In this document: in pieces, positions 49,515 through 57,878 of the stretch | Layout of the letters: each line of letters opens with the position of its first letter | How positions within the stretch are numbered: position 1 is the first letter of the stretch | From: Brachybacterium phenoliresistens | GTDB taxonomy: Bacteria > Actinomycetota > Actinomycetes > Actinomycetales > Dermabacteraceae | Assembly (NCBI RefSeq): GCF_000576425.1 | Contig: NZ_KK069999.1 | Span: 111,534 to 175,533 of the forward strand | Length of the DNA stretch: 64,000 nt | Reading direction: 5' to 3' | Made by a program: the position numbers and the translations under genes | The notes under the pieces: generated by a model | Told to the model about the DNA's origin: nothing | What the model saw: only the letters and a program-made list of their open reading frames with translations | The model's database searches: none

Positions 49515-50458
49515 TCCCGCCGGACCCGCAGCGCCGGCCCTGCGGCGTCCACCTCGAGCGGACGCAGATGCATGTACCGGCCGCTGGCGGCCTCGTCCCA
49601 GGCGTGGAAGGCGATGACGTCCTGCCCGTCGGGTCCGCGGGTGCAGGAGCTGTGGCCGGGGCCGATGAACTCCCCGTCGCTGCGCAGCAGCACGTCGTCC
49701 GGGGGCGGCGGCACCGTCCACGGTCCCCGCGGGGAGGCGGCCCAGGCCCAGGCGGTGCGATATCCGGCTCCCTGCCACGATCCGGCGGAGAAGGTCAGGA
49801 ACAGGATCCCGTCACGGGCCACGACGTGCGGGCCCTCGAGGGTGTGCCAGGTATGGGTGCCGCCGTGCATGGGCCGCTCCCGGGCGAAGATCTGGCTGTC
49901 GTCGTACGGCGCGAGGACGGGGACGGTCTCGCCCAGCTCGGTCGGTGTGAGCAGGGGCGCCGCGGCCAGGTGCGTCCCCGGCCGGTCGTGGTCCAGCACG
50001 TCCCGGGCGAAGAACAGCCACCAGCTGCCGTCCTCGAGGCGGCACGGCGAGGCGTCGATCGCGAACAGCTCGTCCGGGGTGAGCACGACCCCCAGGTCGC
50101 GGAAAGGCCCGGTGGGCCCGTCGGCCCGGGCCACGCGCAGGCGATGACCCCGATCGCCGTGCCCGACGGAGTAGTACATCCACCATGCGCCGTCCCGCGC
50201 GCACACCTCCGGCGCCCAGTAGGAGTCCCCCGCCTCCGGCCCGAGGGCCTCGAGCACGCCCCCGATCCCGACCCAGGTCACGAGGTCCGCGGAGACCGCC
50301 GCGGGCGCCGCCCGCCCGTCCCGGACGGGACCGGTGCCGTAGGCGATCCAGCCGCCGGGCACGCGGACCACGGCCGGGTCCGCGAGGGGCGCCTCCCAGG
50401 CGGGGGTCGCCCGGGAGGCAGCCTGCTGAGGGTCCGGCCCCGCGCCGTCGGCCCTCAT
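49502..50458 (-). CDS. GH43 family glycoside hydrolase, cytoplasmic
   Basis: A 318-residue five-bladed beta-propeller hydrolase, likely an arabinosidase or arabinanase acting on imported oligosaccharides. WEAPLADPAVVRVPGGWIAYGTG contains the first catalytic Asp, SYWAPEVCARDGAWWMYYSVG follows, ELFAIDASPCRLEDGSWWLFFARD carries the pKa-modulating Asp, and HTLEGPHVVARDGILFLTFS the general-acid Glu. No signal peptide. The start overlaps the upstream permease stop (ATGA). It converges on the DHFR gene with a 13-bp overlap. Confidence 0.88.
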   Translation of the reverse strand: MRADGAGPDPQQAASRATPAWEAPLADPAVVRVPGGWIAYGTGPVRDGRAAPAAVSADLVTWVGIGGVLEALGPEAGDSYWAPEVCARDGAWWMYYSVGHGDRGHRLRVARADGPTGPFRDLGVVLTPDELFAIDASPCRLEDGSWWLFFARDVLDHDRPGTHLAAAPLLTPTELGETVPVLAPYDDSQIFARERPMHGGTHTWHTLEGPHVVARDGILFLTFSAGSWQGAGYRTAWAWAASPRGPWTVPPPPDDVLLRSDGEFIGPGHSSCTRGPDGQDVIAFHAWDEAASGRYMHLRPLEVDAAGPALRVRRDQRE

Positions 50459-51309
50459 CCCTTGAGCCCCGTCGCGGCGATGCCCGCGACCAGGTAGCGC
50501 TGGAGGACGAAGAACACGGCCAGCACCGGGATGAGGCTGACCGTCGCCGCCATGAACAGTCCCCCGTAGTCGAAGGTCTGCGCGGTGAGGAAGGAGGACA
50601 GGTAGATCTGCACGGTCATCGCGTTCTGCCCGTCGCCCGCCACGACCAGCGGCCAGAGGAAGGCGTTCCAGGACCCGATCAGCCCGAGCACGGTGAGCGC
50701 CGAGGCGAAGGGCAGGGTGTTGGGGAAGACGATCCGGAAGAACGTGCGGAAGAACCCGGCGCCGTCGATGTACGCGGCCTCCTCGATCTCGCGCGGGAAG
50801 TTCACGTAGAACTGCCGGAACAGGAACACGTTGAACGCGCTGAACAGGCCCGGCACGATCAGACCCTGCAGCGTGCCGATCCAGCCCAGCGAGGCGACGA
50901 TGATGAAGTTGGGCACGAACGCGGTGGTCGCCGGGACCAGCAGGACGACGATCACCAGCACGAACATCGGCCGCGCGGCCCGATGCGGGATGCGCACCAG
51001 CGCGTACCCGGCCAGCGCCGCGATGAGGATCGTGAGCGAGGTCGAGGCCACGGCCATGATCGCCGAGTTCTTCAGCGCGTCGAGATAGCGCGGGTCCGCC
51101 AGCAGCTCGGGGATCCTCTGCCACTGCGGGTCGCGGGGCCAGAGCACGAAGTCCTGCGAGTAGATCTCGTCGTTCGGGGACAGGGCCGTCTTGATCATCG
51201 CGTAGAACGGGACGAGGAAGACCACCGCGAGCACTCCCGCGATCCCGTAGCGCAGCACGAGGCCGGCGCTCCCCCGGTTCTGGCCGACGATGCGCAGCTG
51301 CGCGCTCAT
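50455..51309 (-). CDS. Carbohydrate ABC transporter permease (MalG-type)
   Basis: A 284-residue inner-membrane component with six helices. The cytoplasmic EAA loop is EEAAYIDGAGFFRTFFRIVFPNTLP, which docks the ATPase. The first periplasmic segment (ALSPNDEIYSQDFVLWP) is typical of MalG-like permeases. Overlaps the upstream permease's stop by 4 bp. Imports a sugar, probably arabino-oligosaccharides by context, with the partner permease and binding protein. No ATP-binding gene lies in the cluster. Confidence 0.93.
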   Translation of the reverse strand: MSAQLRIVGQNRGSAGLVLRYGIAGVLAVVFLVPFYAMIKTALSPNDEIYSQDFVLWPRDPQWQRIPELLADPRYLDALKNSAIMAVASTSLTILIAALAGYALVRIPHRAARPMFVLVIVVLLVPATTAFVPNFIIVASLGWIGTLQGLIVPGLFSAFNVFLFRQFYVNFPREIEEAAYIDGAGFFRTFFRIVFPNTLPFASALTVLGLIGSWNAFLWPLVVAGDGQNAMTVQIYLSSFLTAQTFDYGGLFMAATVSLIPVLAVFFVLQRYLVAGIAATGLKG

Positions 51310-52334
51310 GCCGCTTCCCCCTGGTCCGGGCGGGAGGCGGGGCGCCCTCCGCGGCGGCGCAGCCGTCCCAGGCGGCGCCGCGGGGTGTCATCATCGGACC
51401 CGAAGCCGATCAGCCAGGTCTGCAGGAGCCCGGCGAGGACCATGATCGCGGTGAGGACCAGGGCTCCCGCGGAGCCGCGCCCGAAGTCCTGCTGCGGGCC
51501 CAGGGCGACGTTGTAGAGATAGACCAGCGGAGGGCGGGTCTCGGGATTGTTGCCGGTGAGGTTGTAGAACTCGTCGAACGCCTGGAAGGCCGCGATGAGC
51601 AGCAGCAGGAGCACCGCCGCGGAGGTGGTGCGCAGCTGCGGCAGGGTGATGAGGCGGAACATCGAGAAGCCGCCGGGGCTCAGCCCGTCGACCGCGGCCG
51701 CCTCGTACAGCTGCGCGGGGATCGCCTGCAGCCCGGCCAGGAACAGCAGCATGTAGAAGCCGACCTGCAGCCACAGGCGCACCGAGACCAGGACGATCCA
51801 CCAGTACGGCGAGGCGGACAGCCACTGCGAGATCGCGTCGATCCCCACCAGGCCGAGCATCTGGTTCACGACGCCCGACTCGAGCCCGTTGAACAGCGAG
51901 AGCCTCCACACGACGCAGGCGACGACATAGCTGCAGGCGGTGGGGAGGAAGAAGACCGAGCGGAAGAAGGCCTGGAACCGCGGCAGGCCGTTGACGAGGA
52001 CGGCCAGGGCGAGGGACGCCGCCATCGTCACCGGCACGATGCACAGCGCGAACACGATGAAGGTGCGCAGCGACTGCAGGAACGCCGTGTCGACCAGGAA
52101 GCCGCGGAAGTTGTCCAGCCCGATGAACTCGGTGGGCAGGACCGTCCCCCGGGCCTCGAACAGGCTCAGCGTCGCGCCCCAGATCAGCGGCAGGACGGTG
52201 AAGACGAGCAGCCCGACCAGGAACGGGGTGAAGAACAGCCAGAACGCGAGCCCGTTCCCGCGGATCCTGGTCGGGCCGCTGCGCGCGGCGCGGTCGACGG
52301 GGACGGCGGCCGGCGCCGCGGTCCGCGCGCTCAT
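51306..52334 (-). CDS. Sugar ABC transporter permease (MalF-type)
   Basis: A 342-residue permease with six predicted helices. LAFWLFFTPFLVGLLVFTVLPLIWGATLSLFE is TM1, and the EAA loop is LYEAAAVDGLSPGGFSMFRLITLPQL. The C-terminal tail is a charged Arg/Gly/Asp-rich extension (DDDTPRRRLGRLRRRGGRPASRPDQGEAA). Start at 52334 overlaps the stop of the binding-protein gene (ATGA); longer frames upstream are not supported. Confidence 0.93.
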   Translation of the reverse strand: MSARTAAPAAVPVDRAARSGPTRIRGNGLAFWLFFTPFLVGLLVFTVLPLIWGATLSLFEARGTVLPTEFIGLDNFRGFLVDTAFLQSLRTFIVFALCIVPVTMAASLALAVLVNGLPRFQAFFRSVFFLPTACSYVVACVVWRLSLFNGLESGVVNQMLGLVGIDAISQWLSASPYWWIVLVSVRLWLQVGFYMLLFLAGLQAIPAQLYEAAAVDGLSPGGFSMFRLITLPQLRTTSAAVLLLLLIAAFQAFDEFYNLTGNNPETRPPLVYLYNVALGPQQDFGRGSAGALVLTAIMVLAGLLQTWLIGFGSDDDTPRRRLGRLRRRGGRPASRPDQGEAA

Positions 52335-53584
52335 GCGCCGAGCGCCCGGTTGCTGGCCTCCTCGGCCTTGGCGAGCTCCTCGGCCGGATCGGCGCCGTTC
52401 TTCAGGATGTTGCTGATCGCGTCGTCGCGCGGGGTGCCGACGTCGCCGGTGTACTCCGGCGGGCCGGTCACCCCCATCTCCGCGGCCATGGTGGCGATCT
52501 CGAGCCCGTTGCCCTCCTTGAGGGCCTCGGCCTGCTCGGCGACGGCGGTGATCGGCGGGATGTGGAAGCCGTAGCTCAGCGCCCAGTCCGTCTGGTGCTC
52601 GGTCTGGTCGATCCACAGCCACTTCGCGTAGGCGATGGCGGCCTCGATGTTCTCGCTATTCCCGGCGACCTGCTCGTTCCAGCCGCCCATGAAGGCGACC
52701 TGCCGCCCTTCGGGGCCGACGGCGGGGTGCGGGAAGACGCCGATGTCGTCCAGGGCGTCCTCGAGGGCCGGCAGCGCCCAGCAGCCGCCCCAGGTGATCG
52801 CGGCGAGGCCCGAGGCGAAGGCGGCGGGATCGGCCCAGTCCGAGGGGGCTCCGGTCAGGAGCACGTCGTCCTTGATCATCCTCTGGATCGCGGCGAGGCC
52901 CTGGGCGTAGCCGGGGGTGTTGTAGGCGACGGCGTCCTTGGCCTCGTTCAGCGGCGAGCCGCCCGCGGCCCACACCATCGGCCAGGTGCAGGCGTCGAAG
53001 TTGTTGCCGAGGAAGAGGCCCTTCTGGTCGGGGGTGGTCAGCTCGGTGGCCGCGGCGACGAGGTCGTCGAAGGTCTCCGGGGGTGCGATGCCCGCCTTCT
53101 CGAACAGGCTCCTGCGGTAGTAGAAGTGCTGGGGGTCCAGGATCATCGGGATTCCCCAGATCCGGCCGTCGATCGTGACCGGGCCCAGGGACGCCTCGTT
53201 GAACTGGTCCTTGACCGGTTCCATGATGTCGGTGAGGTCGACGTACCGCCCCTGATCGGCCTGGTCGACGGCGATGGCGTTGTTCTCGAACACGTCGACG
53301 CCGCCGCCGGAGAGCAGAGCGGTCGAGAGCCGTGCGGCGTAGTCGCCGGTGACCCAGTTGACCGTCACCGTCGCCTCCCCGTAGTCGGCGGCGTAGCGCT
53401 TGGCGGCGTCCTGCGTGCCCTCCTCGCCGTACTGGTGGTACCACTGCGAGAGGCCGCCGCCTCCCCCGCCGGGGTCCGTCAGGCCCCCGGTGTTCCCGCC
53501 GCAGGCTGCGAGGCCGGCGCCGGCGAGCGCCATCCCTCCGAGACCGAGCGCTCCGCGTCGGGTGAATCGCGTACGAGTCGTCAT
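52331..53584 (-). CDS. ABC transporter extracellular solute-binding lipoprotein
   Basis: A 417-residue sugar-binding protein (SBP_bac_1). The N-terminus TRRGALGLGGMALAGAGLAACGG combines a twin-arginine motif with a lipobox (LAAC), so Cys becomes lipidated on the outer membrane face. The mature domain has typical SBP segments (YRRSLFEKAGIAPPETFDDLVAAATELT, WAAGGSPLNEAKDAVAYNTP, FMGGWNEQVAG). Start 53584 chosen for AAGGAG 7-8 nt upstream over an earlier ATG at 53620. First gene of the SBP-permease-permease-GH43 operon. Confidence 0.92.
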   Translation of the reverse strand: MTTRTRFTRRGALGLGGMALAGAGLAACGGNTGGLTDPGGGGGGLSQWYHQYGEEGTQDAAKRYAADYGEATVTVNWVTGDYAARLSTALLSGGGVDVFENNAIAVDQADQGRYVDLTDIMEPVKDQFNEASLGPVTIDGRIWGIPMILDPQHFYYRRSLFEKAGIAPPETFDDLVAAATELTTPDQKGLFLGNNFDACTWPMVWAAGGSPLNEAKDAVAYNTPGYAQGLAAIQRMIKDDVLLTGAPSDWADPAAFASGLAAITWGGCWALPALEDALDDIGVFPHPAVGPEGRQVAFMGGWNEQVAGNSENIEAAIAYAKWLWIDQTEHQTDWALSYGFHIPPITAVAEQAEALKEGNGLEIATMAAEMGVTGPPEYTGDVGTPRDDAISNILKNGADPAEELAKAEEASNRALGA

Positions 53585-53920
53585 GGCCGTCTCCTTCGAG
53601 GCTCCGAGACGCCGCGGCACTGCGGCGCTGGGCCGAGTTTAACGTGAGAATCCGTGTCGCGGATCACGTCTCGGCAACACATCTCCCGCGCCGGTCCGCA
53701 CGGGCCGCTGTTCGGAGCTAGCCCTCTGACCTGCTGTTTCGTCAGTCCGCCCCTGGTCCGCCCTGGCGCGAATGGCCTCCGACCCCCGGAATCCCACGTC
53801 GTCATCGGCGCGCGAGGCGCGCTCCCGCGGCGGCGCCGGAGCACAGCGGCGGCGGCGCCGCGCGGGCCTCGTCGCCGCACGGACGGGACCCCGGGGCCGG
53901 GACGGTGACAGAATCGACCC
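53585..53920. other. Divergent control region, solute-binding-protein operon and LacI gene
   Basis: 336 bp. Contains a minus-strand TAAACT hexamer (53636-53641), an ATCCG-N5-CGGAT inverted repeat (53650-53664) and, at its right end, the LacI gene's -10. No TACAACG-type palindrome was seen here. Confidence 0.6.
53909..53914 (+). promoter_or_regulatory. -10-like hexamer CAGAAT, leaderless start of LacI gene
   Basis: CAGAAT, 6 nt, then ATG at 53921. Confidence 0.5.
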
Positions 53921-54988
53921 ATGCCCGCCGATCCCTCTCCCCGTCGCCGCCCGCCGCGGCTGCGGGACGTCGCCGATCTGGCGGGCGTCTCCGTCAAGAC
54001 GGTCTCCAACGTCGTCAACGACTTCCCGCACGTGAGCCCGTCGATGCGGGCGAAGGTGCAGGCGGCCATCGAGGAGCTCGGGTACCGCCCGCAGATCGCG
54101 GGCAAGCAGCTGCGCTCGGGCACCAGCGACATCCTCACCCTGGCGGTCCCCTCGCTGACCTTCGCCTACTTCTCGGACCTCGCGCAGACCTTCGTGGACG
54201 AGGCCCGCGCGCGCCGGCGGACGATCCTCCTGCACAGCCTCTCCCAGGGGCTGGAGCAGGAGCTTGAGCTCATCGAGGGACACCGGCAGACCCTGGGCGA
54301 CGGGATCATCTTCAACCCCCTGCTGCTGCCGGAGGAGCGGCTCGCCGCGCTCGCGTCGCTGCCGCAGCCGATGGTCCTGATCGGCGAGCACGTGGACCCG
54401 GAGGCCCTGCCCCACGGGGTGGACTACGCCCGGGTGGACAACGTCGCCGCCATGGCCGAGGCCACCGCCCACCTGCTGGCCGCCCAGCCCCGGCAGATCG
54501 CCTTCCTCGGCGTCCTGCCGGCGGGGGACCTGGTGCCCGCGCACAGCACCGCGGCCCTGCGCATCGCCGGGTTCCGCGAGGCCGTGGCCCGGGCCGGGCT
54601 CGACCCGGCCGATGCCCTCGAGCAGACGGCCCCGGACTGGCACCGCCACGACGGGCGGGTCTCCACCCACGCCCTGCTGGATGCGCACCCCGAGGTCTCG
54701 GCGATCGCGGCGGCCAACGACGAGCTCGCCCTCGGGGCCCTCACCGCGCTGCGCGAGCGGGGCCTGCGCGTGCCCGAGGACGTGGCCGTGACCGGCTACG
54801 ACGACATCCCCGAGACTCCCTTCGCCTCCCCGGCCCTGACCACCATCAGCCCGGACACGCGGCAGCTGGCGCGGGTCGCGCTGGACATGCTGCTGGAGCG
54901 GATCGCCGGGCTCGAGGGCCCGGGACGGACGGCCACCGTCCCGCACACCCTGGTGGTCCGCGAGAGCGCGCCGGCGACGGCGCGCTGA
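53921..54988 (+). CDS. LacI family regulator of arabinan genes
   Basis: A 355-residue repressor paralogous to the one at 46985. HTH: RLRDVADLAGVSVKTVSNVVNDFPHVSPSMRAKVQAAIEELGYRPQIAGKQL, residues about 12-63. Effector domain: ILTLAVPSLTFAYFSDLAQTFVDEARARRRT, AIAAANDELALGALTAL, AVTGYDDIPETPFASPALTTISPDTRQLARVALDMLLERI. Lies between the ABC operon (divergent) and the secreted arabinanase (downstream, same strand), whose promoter has an ACAACG-type palindrome. Confidence 0.92.
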   Translation: MPADPSPRRRPPRLRDVADLAGVSVKTVSNVVNDFPHVSPSMRAKVQAAIEELGYRPQIAGKQLRSGTSDILTLAVPSLTFAYFSDLAQTFVDEARARRRTILLHSLSQGLEQELELIEGHRQTLGDGIIFNPLLLPEERLAALASLPQPMVLIGEHVDPEALPHGVDYARVDNVAAMAEATAHLLAAQPRQIAFLGVLPAGDLVPAHSTAALRIAGFREAVARAGLDPADALEQTAPDWHRHDGRVSTHALLDAHPEVSAIAAANDELALGALTALRERGLRVPEDVAVTGYDDIPETPFASPALTTISPDTRQLARVALDMLLERIAGLEGPGRTATVPHTLVVRESAPATAR

Positions 54989-55022
54989 CCCGAGCGCCTT
55001 CCGCACCGTGGTGAACAGCCTC

Positions 55023-55052
55023 TTGCCATCGTTGTTTACAACGATGTAAGGT
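55023..55052 (+). promoter_or_regulatory. Probable promoter of GH43 arabinanase gene
   Basis: TTGCCA (55023-55028), 18-bp spacer, TAAGGT (55047-55052). The spacer is filled by the operator, implying steric repression. Confidence 0.5.
55027..55049. promoter_or_regulatory. LacI-type operator before arabinanase gene
   Basis: Two overlapping palindromes: CATCGTTGT-TT-ACAACGATG (55027-55046) and TTACA-ACGA-TGTAA (55036-55049). The second matches the abfA operator TACAACGTTGTA in most positions. Confidence 0.6.
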
Positions 55053-55099
55053 CCCGGGCAGATCATCGCCGACCCTCCCCCGGACGAAGGAGTCCCCGC

Positions 55100-56593
55100 A
55101 TGAACCCCCTGTCCCGACGCCGTCTGCTGACCTCGACGCTCGTGCTCACCACCGCCGCCGGCGGCTCCGCCCTGCTGCCCGCCGCGGCGCAGGCCGGCCC
55201 CGTCGGAGGGGGCACGGACCTGCCGGATCCCAGCTTCACCGACGTCTCGGTCCACGACCCCTCCGTGATCCGCGCCGACGGCCAGTTCTACGTCTTCGGC
55301 TCGCACCTGGCGGCCGCCCGGACCCCCGACCTCCTGCACTGGGAGGGCGTGGCGGACCTCGTCACCCCCGAGAACCCGCTGTTCGAGGACGTCACCCTCG
55401 AGCTGGCCGAGGCCTTCGAGTGGGCGAACACCACCACCCTCTGGGCCGCGGACGTCACCGACACCGTCGACGGCCGCTTCCGGATGTACTACTGCGCCTG
55501 CGAGGGCTCTTCCCCGCGCTCGGCGATGGGCTCCGCGATCGCGGACAGCATCGAGGGCCCCTACGTCGACGAGGGCGTCTTCCTGCGCTCGGGCATGTGG
55601 GGCGAGCCCAGCGAGGACGGGACGATCTACGACGCCACCGTCCACCCCAACGTCATCGACCCCCACGAGTTCGTCGACGCCGAGGGCCGCCACCAGCTGC
55701 TCTACGGCTCCTACTCCGGCGGCATCTTCGTGCTCGAGGTGGACCCGGTCACCGGCCGCCCGCTGCCCGGCCAGGGCTACGGCACCCACCTCATCGGCGG
55801 GAACCACGCCCGCATCGAGGCGCCGTACATGCTCTACTCCGAGCAGACCGGCTACTACTACCTGCTGCTGACCTTCGGCGGCCTGGACGCGAACGGCGGC
55901 TACAACATCCGCGTGGGCCGCTCGCGCTCGGTGACCGGCCCCTACCTCGACCCGATGGGCCAGGACCTGCGCGAGTGCAAGGCGGATCCCTCGCTGCCGC
56001 TGTTCGACGACGCCTCCATCGAGCCGTACGCCCTCAAGCTCATGGGCAACCACGAGTTCGTCACCGGCACGGGCGAGGACGCGGTGCGCGGTCCGGGGTA
56101 CGTCTCCCCCGGGCACGTCTCCGCCTGGGCGGAGCCGGGCACCGAGAACGTCTTCCTCATCTTCCACGCACGGTTCCCGCGCACCGGCGAGTTCCACCAG
56201 GTGCGCGTGCACCGCATCCACTACACCCGCGACGGCTGGCCCGTCGTCTCCCCCCACCGCTATGCGGGCGAGGCGGCGGCCGGCGCGAAGAGCACCCGCC
56301 TGAAGCGGGCCGAGGTCGTCGGCTCCTGGCGCCTGGTCGACCACGGCCGCGCCATCAGCCCCGAGATCGTCGACTCGCAGGAGATCACCCTCGCCCAGGA
56401 CGGCTCCGTCTCCGGCGCGGTGACGGGCACGTGGCGCCTGGAGGCCGGGCACCGCGCGGTGCTGCAGATCCAGGGGCAGCGCTTCGACGGCGTCTTCACG
56501 CCCGGCTGGGACGAGACCGCCGCCGCGTGGACGCCGACCTTCTCCGTGATGGGCGCCGACGGCCGCGCGCTGTGGGGCTCCAAGGCGGGCTGA
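55100..56593 (+). CDS. Secreted GH43 endo-arabinanase-like glycoside hydrolase
   Basis: A 497-residue exported enzyme likely cleaving alpha-1,5-arabinan. Tat-type signal: SRRRLLTSTLVLTTAAGGSALLPAAAQA. The GH43 propeller shows the catalytic Asp53 (SVHDPSVIRADG), Asp187 (VHPNVIDPHEF) and the acid Glu240 (GNHARIEAPYML), plus YYYLLLTFGGLDANGGYNIRVGRS. Residues after about 405 form a beta-rich C-terminal domain (EVVGSWRLVDHGRAISPEIVDSQEITLAQDG...) like the arabinanase C-terminal domain. Works upstream of the ABC importer and intracellular GH43/GH51. Confidence 0.92.
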   Translation: MNPLSRRRLLTSTLVLTTAAGGSALLPAAAQAGPVGGGTDLPDPSFTDVSVHDPSVIRADGQFYVFGSHLAAARTPDLLHWEGVADLVTPENPLFEDVTLELAEAFEWANTTTLWAADVTDTVDGRFRMYYCACEGSSPRSAMGSAIADSIEGPYVDEGVFLRSGMWGEPSEDGTIYDATVHPNVIDPHEFVDAEGRHQLLYGSYSGGIFVLEVDPVTGRPLPGQGYGTHLIGGNHARIEAPYMLYSEQTGYYYLLLTFGGLDANGGYNIRVGRSRSVTGPYLDPMGQDLRECKADPSLPLFDDASIEPYALKLMGNHEFVTGTGEDAVRGPGYVSPGHVSAWAEPGTENVFLIFHARFPRTGEFHQVRVHRIHYTRDGWPVVSPHRYAGEAAAGAKSTRLKRAEVVGSWRLVDHGRAISPEIVDSQEITLAQDGSVSGAVTGTWRLEAGHRAVLQIQGQRFDGVFTPGWDETAAAWTPTFSVMGADGRALWGSKAG

Positions 56594-56622
56594 CCCCGCC
56601 CGCAGGACCCCCGGGGCGCTGT

Positions 56623-56645
56623 CCTCCCGCCGGCCCGGCGGGAGG
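56623..56645 (+). terminator. Terminator hairpin after GH43 gene
   Basis: CCTCCCGCCGG-C-CCGGCGGGAGG, 11-bp perfect stem, 30 bp past the stop codon. Confidence 0.6.
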
Positions 56646-56715
56646 GCGGGGCCCTCGCCCGTCCCGGGACCGCCGCCGGAGACGGCGCGCGGGACGGCGC
56701 GCTCACTGGTGCAAT

Positions 56716-56735
56716 GGTACATATCATGTGTTACC
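56716..56735. promoter_or_regulatory. GntR/FCD operator candidate
   Basis: GGTACATATCATGTGTTACC: inner ACAT-ATC-ATGT arms and outer GGTA/TACC arms. A short AT-rich island in very GC-rich DNA, suiting both operator and promoter. The FCD-type GntR of this cluster is the likely ligand. Confidence 0.55.
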
Positions 56736-56980
56736 TTTCCCTCAGGGTGCGGCGCCGCACCGGAACGGATCCGCCGCGGCGACGAGCCCTCGCCTCTGCG
56801 ATCCCGAGACGGATGCGCGCCGGGCGGCCCGCCCGGCGATCATCGACCCGAGGGGCGCGCCCGCACCTGCCTCGACGTCGAGGAGGCCGTCGCCGAGCAC
56901 GCCCCCGTCCCCTCTCCTGCCACGACCCCACCGTCCCCGCCGAAGCGGCGACCCCGGGACCTCCCGAAGGAGCACCACCC

Positions 56981-57877
56981 ATGACCGACCGCAAGCCCTG
57001 GCACGGGATCATCGTGGCCAGCAGCCTCCCGTTCCGCGAGGACCTGGAGATCGACCACGAGGCCTATGCCGCGGACGTGGCGTGGCTCGCCGAGCAGGGC
57101 TGCGACGGCGTCGCCCCCAACGGCTCGCTGGGCGAGTACCAGTCCCTGTCCTGGCAGGAGCGCGACGCGGTGGTGGCCACCGCGATCGACGCCGCCCCGG
57201 AGGGGTTCACGGTGATGCCGGGCGTGGGCGCCTACTCCGGCCGCGAGTCCCTGCGCCACGCGCAGGCGGCCCGCGACCTCGGCGCCCAGGCGGTGATGGC
57301 CCTGCCGCCCAACGCCTACCGCGCCGACGAGCGGGCGATCCTCGAGCACTTCGAGCTCATCGCCTCCGCCGGGCTGCCGGTGACCGCCTACAACAACCCC
57401 CTGGACACCAAGGTCGATCTCACCCCGCGGCTGCTGGCGAAGCTCCACCACGAGGGCCTGGTGGTGGGGGTCAAGGAGTTCAGCGGCGATGTGCGCCGAT
57501 GCTACGAGCTGGCCGAGCTCGCCCCCGGGATGGACCTCATCATCGGCACCGATGACTCGGTGCTCGAGGTCGGGCTGTGCGGCGCGAAGGGCTGGGTGGC
57601 CGGCTTCAGCCAGGTCTTCCCGCAGGCCACCCGCACCCTGTACGAGGCCTCCGTCGCCGGGGACGTCGCCACCGCCCTGCCCCTGTACCGGGAGCTGCAC
57701 GCCCTGCTGCGCTGGGACACGAAGACGGAGTTCGTGCAGGCCATCAAGATCGGCCAGGAGATGATCGGCCGTGCGCCCCATGCCCGGTGCCGGCCGCCGC
57801 GCCAGCCGCTGCTGCCCGAGCAGGAGGCCGAGGTCCGCTCCCTGGTGCAGCGCCACCTCGACGCGGGGCTGCGCTGA
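56981..57877 (+). CDS. DapA-family deaminase/lyase, probable 1-pyrroline-4-hydroxy-2-carboxylate deaminase
   Basis: Schiff-base class I aldolase fold of 298 residues. GVAPNGSLGEYQSLSWQER replaces the G-T-T-G-E pyruvate loop of DapA with N-G-S-L-G-E. Tyr137 (AYNNP) and the Schiff-base Lys165 (VVGVKEFSGD) are present. In hydroxyproline clusters this family member converts Pyr4H2C to 2-ketoglutarate semialdehyde and ammonia; the neighbouring epimerase and oxidase subunits support that role. Ribosome site GAAGGAG; the epimerase gene follows after 1 bp. Confidence 0.85.
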   Translation: MTDRKPWHGIIVASSLPFREDLEIDHEAYAADVAWLAEQGCDGVAPNGSLGEYQSLSWQERDAVVATAIDAAPEGFTVMPGVGAYSGRESLRHAQAARDLGAQAVMALPPNAYRADERAILEHFELIASAGLPVTAYNNPLDTKVDLTPRLLAKLHHEGLVVGVKEFSGDVRRCYELAELAPGMDLIIGTDDSVLEVGLCGAKGWVAGFSQVFPQATRTLYEASVAGDVATALPLYRELHALLRWDTKTEFVQAIKIGQEMIGRAPHARCRPPRQPLLPEQEAEVRSLVQRHLDAGLR

Positions 57878-57878
57878 C

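Larger units (their letters stand above)
56594..56980. other. Upstream region of the hydroxyproline operon
   Basis: 387 bp: terminator hairpin of the preceding gene, then the GntR-type palindrome at 56716, then about 240 bp leader without a recognisable gene or riboswitch. Confidence 0.6.

Noticed and set aside
53639..56722. 1027-codon minus-strand frame across the LacI and arabinanase genes
   Set aside because: Antisense shadow spanning two well-supported genes and their regulatory gap; no domain recognisable.
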